From positions 124,001-188,000 of the forward strand of contig NZ_RWIS01000007.1 in the NCBI RefSeq assembly GCF_003944705.1: a DNA stretch of 64,000 nucleotides. The letters run 5' to 3'. Position numbers and translations under genes: made by a program. The notes beneath the pieces are model-generated. The model did no database searches, was not told the DNA's origin, and saw only the letters and a list, made by a program, of their open reading frames with translations. This document shows, one piece after another, positions 53,565 through 61,359 of the stretch. Source of the stretch: Hymenobacter metallilatus (GTDB lineage Bacteria; Bacteroidota; Bacteroidia; Cytophagales; Hymenobacteraceae). Numbering within the stretch: position 1 is the stretch's first letter; the number at the start of each line of letters is the position of its first letter.

Positions 53565-53932
53565 GGGGCCGACCGGAATTGACAGCTTGTGCATGTCGCG
53601 AGTAAGCGTGTCGGGAGTTGGATGAATCTCCCGTAAAAAAAGCCGTCCAAACAATAACTGGCGAGTATAGCTACGCCATGGCTGCCTAGTCTAGGTACTA
53701 AGCACTGTCATCGTCCCGCACCCGTCTTCCTGCTCACGGGTGAGTTCGGGGCGTCGTAAGAGTTAGGATAGTCTGTGTGGCGCTGCGACGCGCAGGCGAA
53801 ACTCAAGTAGATAAGGGGAAATCAAGGGCCTGATGTGCGCCTGGTTTCCTTCGAAAATTCAAGCATAGATACACACGTAGAAAGCTCGACGCCTTCCTTG
53901 TCTGGACCAGGGTTCGAATCCCTGCGGCTCCA
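53565..53932 (+). ncRNA. ssrA: Transfer-messenger RNA
   Basis: This is a 368-nt tmRNA that rescues stalled ribosomes. The 5' end GGGGCCG pairs with the 3' CGGCTCC (one G-U), followed by a discriminator A at 53932; CCA is not encoded. The T-arm is CAGGGTTCGAATCCCTG. The mRNA-like part begins after ACAATAACT at 53651-53659: GGC GAG TAT AGC TAC GCC ATG GCT GCC TAG (53660-53689) encodes GEYSYAMAA. The start GACCGGAATTGACAGC fits tmRNA too. The tag has AMAA instead of the common ALAA. Confidence 0.93.
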
Positions 53933-54006
53933 CTTTGTTGCAGAAGTGAGAGGATAGAAATAAGAGCTTAGACTTCTGTTTCTTTTCCCCGGCTTCTGAG
54001 CTATTG

Positions 54007-54041
54007 AAACCCGATTTAGCCCTGCTGAATCGGGTTTTTTT
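54007..54041 (+). terminator. Terminator of ssrA
   Basis: A 10-bp perfect stem (54007-54016 with 54028-54037) with an 11-base loop is followed by a T run. It lies 75 bp past the tmRNA 3' end. Confidence 0.88.
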
Positions 54042-54112
54042 GTGAACTAGCATAGCTGTCATTCCGTGCGTTGGTCCTACCAGCCGCCGGTTCAGCCCAA
54101 GCCACCCCGCCC

Positions 54113-55465
54113 ATGCCCACCGGAACCCTGCTGCTCATCGACGACGAAACCAGCCTGCGCCAGATGCTGGCCCGGGTGCTGGAACTGGAAGACTACACCG
54201 TGCTGCAGGCTCCCGACGCCCGCCGCGGCCTGGAGCTGCTGCGCCAGCACCAGGACGAGGTATTGGTAGTGCTCAGCGACGTGAAGCTACCCGACGGCTA
54301 CGGCCTCGACCTGCTGCCGCGCTACAAGCAAGTGACTCCGCTGGCCGAAGTCATCCTGATGACGGCCTATGGCACCATCCCCGACGGGGTGCGGGCCATG
54401 AAGGAGGGCGCCTTTGACTACCTCACCAAGGGCGACTCCGACGACCAGCTGCTGGTGGTAGTCGAGCGCGCCGCCGACCGGGCCCGCCTGCAGCGCCGCG
54501 TGGCCGACTTGGAGAAGAAAGTAGGCGCCCAGTACAGCTTCGAGAGCATGATTGGCCGCTCCCGGGCGCTGCTGCAGGCCCGCAAGCTGGCTGAACGTGC
54601 GGCCCCCACCGACAGCACCGTGCTGCTGGAAGGCCCCACCGGCGCGGGCAAGGAGCTGTTTGCCCAGGCGATTCACCAGGCCAGTCCGCGCCGCGGCAAG
54701 CCGTTTGTGGCCGTCAACTGCTCGGCTTTCCCCAAGGATTTGCTGGAATCGGAGCTGTTTGGGTACCGCAAGGGCGCGTTTACGGGGGCGCTGACGGATA
54801 AAAAGGGGCTGCTGGAAGAAGCCAATGGCGGCACCCTGTTTCTGGACGAAATCGGGGAGCTGGAGCTGAACGTGCAGGCCAAGTTCCTCCGGGTGCTGGA
54901 AACCCAGCAGTTCACCAAGCTCGGCGACACCCGGTCCACCAGCGTGAACGTGCGTATCGTGGCCGCCACCAACCGCAACCTGCGCCAGGAAGCCGAAGCC
55001 GGCCACTTCCGCCCCGATTTGTACTACCGCTTGGCTGTATTCACGGTGCCGGTGCCCGGCCTCAACGAGCGGCGCGAGGATGTGCCCCTGCTGGCCGAGT
55101 ACTTCCTGCAGTTCTTCGCCGGCAAGCTGCGCCGCCGCCTGCGCGGGCTGGAGCCCGAGGTGCTGGAGCAGCTGCGCCGCCACGACTGGCGGGGCAACGT
55201 GCGGGAGCTGAAAAACGTGCTGGAGCGCGCCGCCATCCTGGCCGACGGCGACACAGTAACCGTGGACGACCTGCCCGCCGACTTCCACTACCTGCCCGCC
55301 GCCCCCGGCACCGACGAAGCCTCCGACAATAGCCTCCGCACCCTGGAAAAACACCAGATTAGGCAGGTGCTTCACGACACCGGCGGCAACAAAATGGAAG
55401 CCGCCCGCCAGCTCGGCATCGGCACCAAAACGCTTTACCGCAAAATCCAGGAGTACGGTCTGTAG
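54113..55465 (+). CDS. Sigma-54 dependent response regulator (NtrC family)
   Basis: This is a 450-residue activator: receiver domain (D10, D11; phospho-acceptor D56 in VVLSDVKLPDG; KGDSDDQ at the Lys site), AAA+ sigma-54 domain (GPTGAGKE, GAFTGA loop, GGTLFLDEIGEL) and a C-terminal Fis-type HTH (NKMEAARQLGIGTKTLYRKI). The start is set at 54113 (MPTGTLLLIDDE). It immediately precedes the kdp genes, and Bacteroidota kdp operons often carry such a regulator, so it probably activates kdp with an unseen sensor kinase (KdpD-like) off the right edge. It ends before a strong terminator. Confidence 0.9.
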   Translation: MPTGTLLLIDDETSLRQMLARVLELEDYTVLQAPDARRGLELLRQHQDEVLVVLSDVKLPDGYGLDLLPRYKQVTPLAEVILMTAYGTIPDGVRAMKEGAFDYLTKGDSDDQLLVVVERAADRARLQRRVADLEKKVGAQYSFESMIGRSRALLQARKLAERAAPTDSTVLLEGPTGAGKELFAQAIHQASPRRGKPFVAVNCSAFPKDLLESELFGYRKGAFTGALTDKKGLLEEANGGTLFLDEIGELELNVQAKFLRVLETQQFTKLGDTRSTSVNVRIVAATNRNLRQEAEAGHFRPDLYYRLAVFTVPVPGLNERREDVPLLAEYFLQFFAGKLRRRLRGLEPEVLEQLRRHDWRGNVRELKNVLERAAILADGDTVTVDDLPADFHYLPAAPGTDEASDNSLRTLEKHQIRQVLHDTGGNKMEAARQLGIGTKTLYRKIQEYGL

Positions 55466-55582
55466 AGACGCAATAGTTGGAGTCTCTCCGTTGAACGATG
55501 CCGCCTACGCCCCAGGGCTGGAGCCCCTGGCTACGTAACGCCCGCCCGTCCTCACTCACTAGCCCAGGGCTTCAGCCCTTGG
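55462..55582. repeat. Short palindromic repeats after the sigma-54 regulator
   Basis: TGTAGAGACGCAATAG and CGTTGAACG (55462-55497) are fragments of the composite repeat. Two copies of a separate 20-bp palindrome, CCCAGGGCTGGAGCCCCTGG (55511-55530) and CCCAGGGCTTCAGCCCTTGG (55563-55582), follow. Confidence 0.6.
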
Positions 55583-55598
55583 ACACAAGCACTCTACC

Positions 55599-55649
55599 AA
55601 ACCGGGTTATTCTGACCGCCACACCGGGTCAGAATGACCCGGTTTTTTT
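55599..55649 (+). terminator. Terminator of the sigma-54 regulator gene
   Basis: A 19-bp stem (55599-55617 with 55627-55645) with one G-T mismatch is followed by a T run. It separates the regulator from the kdp genes, so the latter need their own promoter. Confidence 0.88.
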
Positions 55650-55690
55650 GTGCACGGAGCGTGAGGTAGGAGAGAAGTGAGAATATTTTG

Positions 55691-55705
55691 ATCTGATAAT
55701 CAGAT
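55691..55705. promoter_or_regulatory. Palindromic operator candidate upstream of the kdp operon
   Basis: ATCTGAT-A-ATCAGAT is a perfect 7-1-7 palindrome in an AT-rich patch within the spacer after the regulator's terminator. It lies about 200 bp before the first gene of the kdp operon. Confidence 0.4.
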
Positions 55706-55729
55706 TGATGTGGTGAAAATGGTGGGTGA

Positions 55730-55745
55730 TGGCCGGATGTGGGCC
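55730..55745 (+). promoter_or_regulatory. Weak sigma-54-type promoter candidate
   Basis: TGGCCGGATGTGGGCC has the GG-N10-GC core of a -24/-12 promoter but few other consensus bases (about 8 of 13). It is reported because the adjacent regulator needs sigma-54; it is not convincing by itself. Confidence 0.25.
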
Positions 55746-55897
55746 CGGATTGGCAAGAAGCCGTCCGAGCCATTCGTCGATTCGGCAAACGGACCGAACC
55801 GGGGCCGGCGCTGAGTTGCCTGACAACCAGCCCAGCGCCATGCCCCGCCGACGCGGGCTCACGCACGGACCCGTTCCACTTCTTTTCATCTCGTCAG

Positions 55898-56251
55898 ATG
55901 ACTTCTTCTTCCGAAACCGCCACCCTGTTGCTGGAAAGCTTCCCCGAACTGGGGGCGGAACTGCAGGTGCCGGCCACGCGCCAGAGCCTGTACCGGCAGC
56001 TGAGCTGCTTTGCCACCTTCACCCGCGAAGCCGCCGAGGCCGGCCAACTGGCCCTGCTCAAGCGCTGCTTCGAGGTGGCCGACCGCCTGCTGCGCCAGGG
56101 CGACGCTTACCTGGCCCGCGCCATCGAAAATGTGTACCTGCACTGCCTGCACCTCGATGGCAGCACCTACGGCAACCAGCTGGCCCGCCAGCTCATGCCC
56201 AGCCGCCTCTACCAGACTTACAACTATCCGCACACCACCATGCTGCCCTAG
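55898..56251 (+). CDS. Small soluble protein at the head of the kdp operon
   Basis: This is a 117-residue protein, start 55898 (MTSSSETATLLLESFPELG). It is helix-rich, with a REAAEAGQLALLKRCFEVADRLLRQG stretch (written in two parts: REAAEAGQLALLKRC and FEVADRLLRQG) and a conserved-looking VYLHCLHLD segment. I do not recognise a characterised family. It lies 24 bp before a 31-residue membrane peptide, then kdpF, so it is likely part of the operon. Confidence 0.7.
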   Translation: MTSSSETATLLLESFPELGAELQVPATRQSLYRQLSCFATFTREAAEAGQLALLKRCFEVADRLLRQGDAYLARAIENVYLHCLHLDGSTYGNQLARQLMPSRLYQTYNYPHTTMLP

Positions 56252-56275
56252 GGCCGCTGCTTTTCTGCTTTGCCA

Positions 56276-56371
56276 ATGGCTCCGCTCCTGATGATTCCCG
56301 TGCTCACGGCCGCCGGCCTGGCCGGTTTCTGGCTCTTCTACAAGTCCGTCGATTTCTTCGACCAGATCTAA
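56276..56371 (+). CDS. 31-residue single-span membrane peptide in the kdp operon
   Basis: ATG at 56276, stop TAA at 56369-56371. The peptide is one hydrophobic span (MAPLLMIPVLTAAGLAGFW and then LFYKSVDFFDQI). It lies between the small soluble gene and kdpF with gaps of 24 and 12 bp. It differs from KdpF in its C-terminal KSVDFFD motif. The tight spacing argues for translation; the family is unknown. Confidence 0.6.
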   Translation: MAPLLMIPVLTAAGLAGFWLFYKSVDFFDQI

Positions 56372-56383
56372 CCCCGTCGTGCC

Positions 56384-56464
56384 ATGATGGTCACTCTGTT
56401 TTTCCTCTCCCTCGCCACGTTCGGCTACCTCTGCTACGTGCTGCTGCGCCCGGAGCGCTTCTAG
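56384..56464 (+). CDS. kdpF: Potassium-transporting ATPase subunit F
   Basis: This is a 26-residue membrane peptide (MMVTLFFLSLATFGYLCYVL, LRPERF). The single span and the C-terminal YVLLRPERF pattern match bacterial KdpF, which stabilises the KdpABC complex. It starts 12 bp after the previous peptide and is followed by a repeat-filled 130-bp gap before kdpA. Confidence 0.8.
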   Translation: MMVTLFFLSLATFGYLCYVLLRPERF

Positions 56465-56591
56465 TTGTCAGTTGCTGGTTGTCAGTTGCCAGGCGCTGGT
56501 TATCAAGCGGTTTATCCTGCCTGATAACGATAAAGTCGACAACTGACAACGAATAACTAGCAACTGACAACCAATAACTGACAACTCACCG
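56463..56591. repeat. Low-complexity inverted repeat between kdpF and kdpA
   Basis: Units AGTTGTCAGTTG on the left and CAACTGACAAC on the right alternate and pair across a central hairpin (GGTTATC / GATAACG). It extends from the kdpF stop to 3 bp before the kdpA ATG, so the transcript between the two genes would fold on itself. Confidence 0.82.
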
Positions 56592-56594
56592 AAA

Positions 56595-58295
56595 ATGAAC
56601 AACGAACTACTCAGCATCGGCGGAATATACCTCGTTACGCTGGTGCTGGCCCTGCCGCTGGGCGCGTATCTGGCCCGGGTGTTCCGGGGCGAAAAGAACC
56701 TGCTCGACTTCATGCGGCCCGTCGAGAATGGCATCTACCGGCTTTCGGGCATTGATGCCCGCCGCGAGATGACGTGGCAGCAGCACATGGTGGCGCTGCT
56801 CACCATCAACTTGGTGTGGTTCCTGCTGGCCATGCTGGTGCTGTGCACCCAGGGCAGCCTGCCGCTCAACCCCGACGGCAACCCCTCGATGTCGCCTGAC
56901 TTGGCCTTCAACACGGCCATTTCCTTCCTGGTGAACTGCAACCTGCAGCACTACTCCGGCGAGTCGGGCCTGTCGTACCTCTCCCAGATTGTGGTGATTA
57001 CCTTCCTGCAGTTCGTGAGTGCCGCTACCGGTATTGCGGCGGCCGTGGTGGTGTTCAACGCCCTGCAGACGCGTACCACCGAGAAGCTGGGCAACTTCTA
57101 CGACTACTTCGTGAAGAGCCTCACCCGCCTGCTGCTGCCCGGTTCGCTGCTGATTGCCCTCATCCTGGCCTTCAACGGCACGCCCATGACGCTGCAGGGC
57201 AAGCAGGAACTGATTTCTTTGCAGGGCGATTCGGTGGCCGTGAGCCGCGGGCCGGTGGCCGCCATGGTGGCTATTAAGGAGCTGGGCACCAACGGGGGCG
57301 GTTTTTACGGCGCCAACTCGGCCCACCCCCTCGAAAACCCCAACTTTCTCACCAACGCCGTCGAGAACATTGCTTTGGTGATTATCCCCATTGCCATGGT
57401 GTTTGCGCTGGGCTTCTACCTGAAGCGCCGCAAGCTGGCCTACATGATTTTTGGGGTGATGACGGTGGGCTTCGTGGCCCTGCTGGCCCCCACGGTGTAC
57501 TATGAGATGCACGGCAACCCCGCCATTGCCAAGCTCGGCGTCGACCAGGCACTGGGGGCCATGGAGGGCAAGGAAATCCGCCTCGGGGCCGCGGCTTCAG
57601 CCTACTGGAGCATCACCAACACCATCATCAGCTGCGGCTCGGTGAACTCCATGCACGATTCGTTTATGCCGATTTCGGGCATGAGCCAGATGCTGGGCAT
57701 GATGACCAACGCCTTCTACGGCGGCTGCGGCGTGGGTTTGCTCAACTTCTTCGCCTACCTGATTATTGCCGTGTTCATTGCCGGCCTGATGGTGGGCCGC
57801 ACGCCCGAGCTGCTGGGCAAGAAGATTGAGGCCCGTGAGATGAAAATTGCCGTCATCGTGACCTTGCTGCACCCGCTGCTGATTCTGGCGGGCACGGCCC
57901 TCACGGCTCACCTCTACGCCAGCAACCCCACCGAGTACAGCGGCTGGCTGGCCAACCCCGGCTACCACGGCTTCTCCGAGATGCTGTATGAGTTCACCTC
58001 CGCCTCGGCCAACAACGGCTCCGGCTTCGAGGGCCTCGGCGACAACACGCCCTGGTGGAACATCAGCACCGGCGTGGTACTGCTGCTGGCCCGCTTCCTG
58101 CCCATTGTGGGCCCGGTAGCCATTGCCGGCCTGCTAGCCCGCAAGAAGTACGTGCCCGAAAGTGCCGGCACCCTGCCCGCCGACACGGCCACCTTCGGGG
58201 TGATGGTGCTGGCCGTCATCGTCATCATTGCCGCCCTGGCCTTCTTCCCGGCCCTGGCCTTAGGGCCGCTGGCCGAGCATTTCTCGCTGTACTAA
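56595..58295 (+). CDS. kdpA: Potassium-transporting ATPase subunit A
   Basis: This 566-residue K+ selectivity subunit of the KdpFABC pump is related to K+ channels. The four filter-like loops are visible: AISFLVNCNLQHYSGE, KELGTNGGGFYGANSAHP, TNTIISCGSVNSMHD and SANNGSGFEGL. Length is like E. coli KdpA (557). It is followed by kdpB after an 89-bp inverted-repeat spacer. Confidence 0.97.
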   Translation: MNNELLSIGGIYLVTLVLALPLGAYLARVFRGEKNLLDFMRPVENGIYRLSGIDARREMTWQQHMVALLTINLVWFLLAMLVLCTQGSLPLNPDGNPSMSPDLAFNTAISFLVNCNLQHYSGESGLSYLSQIVVITFLQFVSAATGIAAAVVVFNALQTRTTEKLGNFYDYFVKSLTRLLLPGSLLIALILAFNGTPMTLQGKQELISLQGDSVAVSRGPVAAMVAIKELGTNGGGFYGANSAHPLENPNFLTNAVENIALVIIPIAMVFALGFYLKRRKLAYMIFGVMTVGFVALLAPTVYYEMHGNPAIAKLGVDQALGAMEGKEIRLGAAASAYWSITNTIISCGSVNSMHDSFMPISGMSQMLGMMTNAFYGGCGVGLLNFFAYLIIAVFIAGLMVGRTPELLGKKIEAREMKIAVIVTLLHPLLILAGTALTAHLYASNPTEYSGWLANPGYHGFSEMLYEFTSASANNGSGFEGLGDNTPWWNISTGVVLLLARFLPIVGPVAIAGLLARKKYVPESAGTLPADTATFGVMVLAVIVIIAALAFFPALALGPLAEHFSLY

Positions 58296-58302
58296 TCTGC
58301 CT

Positions 58303-58380
58303 TAGAGCTTAGAGGTGAGAGCTGAGAACCTAGCTCTCGCCCATTGCCAAGCTCTCACTTCTAAGCTCTGAGTTCTAAAA
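58303..58380. repeat. Low-complexity inverted repeat between kdpA and kdpB
   Basis: TTAGAGCTTAGAGGTGAGAG and the matching GCTCTCACTTCTAAGCTCTG pair imperfectly, with an inner TAGCTCTCGCC/AGAGC portion. The repeat is different in sequence from those of the neighbouring gaps. Confidence 0.75.
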
Positions 58381-58384
58381 TCTC

Positions 58385-60433
58385 ATGTCAACTAAATCTC
58401 AATCTCTCTTTCAACCCGCGCTGGTGTCGGAGGCCGTAAAACAGGCGTTCGTGAAGCTCGATCCGCGCATCATGTTCCGCAACCCGGTGATGTTCACCGT
58501 GGAAATCGGGACGGTGGTGATGCTGCTCGTGACGCTGGGGCTGCTGGTGAAGCCGGATGCCGCCCAGGGCTCGTTTGGCTACAACTTCACCGTGTTTGTG
58601 GTGCTGTTCCTGACGCTGCTGTTCGCCAACTTTGCCGAGGCCATTGCCGAGGCCCGCGGCAAGGCTCAGGCCGAAAGCCTGCGCAAAACCCGCGAGGAAA
58701 CGCCCGCCCGCGTGCTCGACGCCAACGGCCAGGAGTCGTCGGTTTCTTCGTCGCAGCTCCAGAAAGACCAGATTTTCCTGGTGGAAGCCGGAGAAATCAT
58801 CCCCACCGATGGGGAAATCATCGAGGGCCTGGCTACCATTGACGAGTCGGCCATTACGGGCGAGTCGGCCCCGGTGATTCGGGAGGCCGGCGGGGATAAG
58901 TCCAGCGTGACGGGCGGGACCAAGGTGCTGTCGGACCGCATTAAAGTGGTGGTGACGACGGCCCCCGGCGAGTCGTTCCTGGACAAGATGATTGCCTTGG
59001 TGGAAGGCGCTTCGCGGCAGAAAACGCCCAACGAAATTGCCCTCACCATTCTGCTGGCCGGGTTTACCCTGGTGTTCGTGCTGGTATGCGTGACGCTGGC
59101 CCCGTTTGCCGAGTACTCCAATACGCCCATTGCCATTTCGGCCTTCATTGCCCTGTTTGTGTGCCTGATTCCGACCACCATCGGCGGGCTGCTCTCGGCC
59201 ATCGGCATTGCGGGTATGGACCGCGCCCTGCGCGCCAACGTCATCACCAAAAGCGGCAAAGCCGTGGAAACGGCCGGCGACATCGACGTACTGCTGCTCG
59301 ACAAAACCGGTACCATCACCATCGGTAACCGCAAAGCCACCCACTTCTGGCCCGCCCCCGGCATCACGGAGGCCCAGATGGTAGAGGCCGCCACCCTGGC
59401 CTCACTCACCGACGAAACGCCCGAGGGCAAGAGCATCGTGGAGCTGGCCGGCGAAACCCGCCGCTCCGACGTGGCCGGCCTGCGCACCCGCCTGCAGGGG
59501 GCCGAGCTGATCAAGTTCACGGCCGAAACCCGTAGCTCGGGCGTGACGCTGCCCGACGGCACCCGCCTGCGCAAGGGCGCTTCCGATGCCATCCGGCAGC
59601 TGGCCGCCCGCGCCAACCAGCCCTTCCCCCAGGAAACCACCCAGCGCGTGGAAGCCATTGCCAGCAACGGCGGCACCCCGCTGGTGGTCAGCCAGAACGA
59701 CCAGGTGCTGGGCGTGGTGGAGCTGCAGGACATCATCAAGCCCGGCATTCAGGAGCGGTTTGAGCGCCTGCGCAAAATGGGCATCAAAACGGTGATGGTA
59801 ACCGGCGACAACCCCCTCACTGCCCGGTTTATTGCCGAAAAAGCCGGCGTGGATGACTTCATTGCCGAGGCCAAGCCCGAGGACAAGATGACCTACATCC
59901 GCCGCGAGCAGCAGCAGGGCAAGCTGGTAGCCATGATGGGCGACGGCACCAACGACGCCCCCGCCCTGGCCCAGGCCGACGTGGGAGTGGCCATGAACTC
60001 AGGCACCCAGGCCGCCAAGGAGGCCGGCAATATGGTGGACCTTGACAACGACCCCACTAAGCTCATCGAGGTAGTCGAAATCGGGAAGCAGCTGCTGATG
60101 ACGCGCGGCACGCTCACCACGTTTTCGATTGCCAACGACGTGGCCAAGTACTTTGCCATTGTGCCCGCGCTGTTCATGGTGGCCATTCCGGCCCTGGGCG
60201 CGCTCAACATCATGGGCCTGAAGTCGCCGCAGTCGGCCATCCTATCGGCCGTGATTTTCAACGCCATCATCATTCCGGCGCTGGTGCCGCTGGCCCTGCG
60301 CGGGGTAGCCTACAAGCCCATCGGGGCCTCGGCGCTGCTGCGCCGCAACCTGCTGGTATATGGCCTAGGCGGCGTCATCGTCCCCTTCATCGGCATCAAG
60401 GTCATTGACCTGCTGGTGGGGGTGTTTTTGTAA
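58385..60433 (+). CDS. kdpB: Potassium-transporting ATPase subunit B (P-type)
   Basis: This 682-residue catalytic subunit has the phosphorylated D306 in DKTGT, the actuator motif TGES and the hinge [20 protein letters not shown]. Length fits E. coli KdpB (682). It hydrolyses ATP to drive K+ uptake with KdpA and KdpC. It follows kdpA after a repeat-filled spacer. Confidence 0.97.
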   Translation: MSTKSQSLFQPALVSEAVKQAFVKLDPRIMFRNPVMFTVEIGTVVMLLVTLGLLVKPDAAQGSFGYNFTVFVVLFLTLLFANFAEAIAEARGKAQAESLRKTREETPARVLDANGQESSVSSSQLQKDQIFLVEAGEIIPTDGEIIEGLATIDESAITGESAPVIREAGGDKSSVTGGTKVLSDRIKVVVTTAPGESFLDKMIALVEGASRQKTPNEIALTILLAGFTLVFVLVCVTLAPFAEYSNTPIAISAFIALFVCLIPTTIGGLLSAIGIAGMDRALRANVITKSGKAVETAGDIDVLLLDKTGTITIGNRKATHFWPAPGITEAQMVEAATLASLTDETPEGKSIVELAGETRRSDVAGLRTRLQGAELIKFTAETRSSGVTLPDGTRLRKGASDAIRQLAARANQPFPQETTQRVEAIASNGGTPLVVSQNDQVLGVVELQDIIKPGIQERFERLRKMGIKTVMVTGDNPLTARFIAEKAGVDDFIAEAKPEDKMTYIRREQQQGKLVAMMGDGTNDAPALAQADVGVAMNSGTQAAKEAGNMVDLDNDPTKLIEVVEIGKQLLMTRGTLTTFSIANDVAKYFAIVPALFMVAIPALGALNIMGLKSPQSAILSAVIFNAIIIPALVPLALRGVAYKPIGASALLRRNLLVYGLGGVIVPFIGIKVIDLLVGVFL

Positions 60434-60451
60434 GTAATCAGCACGAAAACT

Positions 60452-60595
60452 CCCCTCCTTGGAAAGGAGGGGACGCCGTGCCGAAGGCGCGGCTGGGGTG
60501 GTTGACCCGCGTGCTGATGTTGTTTACCGGAACGACCCAATTCCGAATCGTTCAACGAATCAACCACCCCTAACCCCTCCTTTCCAAGGAGGGGA
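60452..60595. repeat. Composite hairpin between kdpB and kdpC
   Basis: CCCCTCCTTGGAAAGGAGGG and the mirror CCCCTCCTTTCCAAGGAGGG form outer arms together with GGGTGGTTGA/TCAACCACCC. The centre (GCGTGCTGATGTTGTTTACC and GTTCAACGA) is the shared core of the hairpins at 40847-40963 and 50719-51004 in reverse. It fills most of the 198-bp gap. Confidence 0.85.
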
Positions 60596-60631
60596 ACTAG
60601 CTCTAGACTTAGCTTTTTAGCTCCCTTTTCC

Positions 60632-61192
60632 ATGAAACAAAACCTTCTTCCCGCATTCCGCCTGACCCTTGTGCTGCTGGTGGTGTGCTGCCTGATTTAC
60701 CCCGCTTTGGTGTGGGCCGGCGCTCAGCTGGCCCCGGCCGGCGGGCAGGGCGAAACCATCCGCCACAAGGGCCGCGTGGTGGGATACGACAACGTGGGCC
60801 AGAACTTCACCCGGCCCGAGTACTTCCAGGGCCGCCCCTCGGCCGTGGACTACAACGCCGCGGGCTCGGCCGGCTCCAACAAAGGCCCCAGCAACCCCGA
60901 TTACCTCGCCACCGTGCAGGCCCGCCTCGATACGTTCCTCATTCAGAACCCCGGCGTAACCAAGGCCCAGGTGCCCGCTGAGCTGCTCACCGCCAGCGGC
61001 TCCGGCCTCGACCCGCACCTCTCGCCGGCCGCCGCCGCCGTGCAGGTGGCTCGCGTAGCCAAAGCCCGCAACCTGGAAGTGGCCAAAGTGCAGGCCCTGA
61101 TAGCCCGGCACACCCAGCACAGCCTGCTCGGCCCCGACCGGGTGAACGTGCTGCGCCTGAACGTGACCCTCGACGCCCTGCAGAACCGCTAA
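60632..61192 (+). CDS. kdpC: Potassium-transporting ATPase subunit C
   Basis: This 186-residue subunit has one N-terminal membrane helix (VLLVVCCLIYPALVWAGAQL) and a periplasmic region with FTRPEYFQGRPSAVDYNAAG and SGLDPHLSPAAA. Length matches E. coli KdpC (190). It stabilises the ATP-bound state of KdpB. A 167-bp gap follows to a barrel gene. Confidence 0.96.
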   Translation: MKQNLLPAFRLTLVLLVVCCLIYPALVWAGAQLAPAGGQGETIRHKGRVVGYDNVGQNFTRPEYFQGRPSAVDYNAAGSAGSNKGPSNPDYLATVQARLDTFLIQNPGVTKAQVPAELLTASGSGLDPHLSPAAAAVQVARVAKARNLEVAKVQALIARHTQHSLLGPDRVNVLRLNVTLDALQNR

Positions 61193-61359
61193 CTGCTGCC
61201 TATGCCTGCTACTGCCCGTTTTCGGCTGCGGCGGCACCGCCACCCGGTGTGCCCCTTTCGACCCGGCTACACGCTCCTACTACTGGGGTGCTCTGGCTGC
61301 TGATTGCGCTGTCGGCGTAGGCGGCCAATTCGCTGATTTTTTCCTCCTCTTCACCACCC

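Noticed and set aside
53901..53932. A T-arm and acceptor end that looked like an isolated tRNA
   Set aside because: The 5' partner lies 340 nt upstream and the tag-coding segment is between, so it is the 3' end of tmRNA.
61202..61303. A 33-codon ORF after kdpC
   Set aside because: Arginine/proline-rich with no membrane span or recognisable motif; context gives no support.
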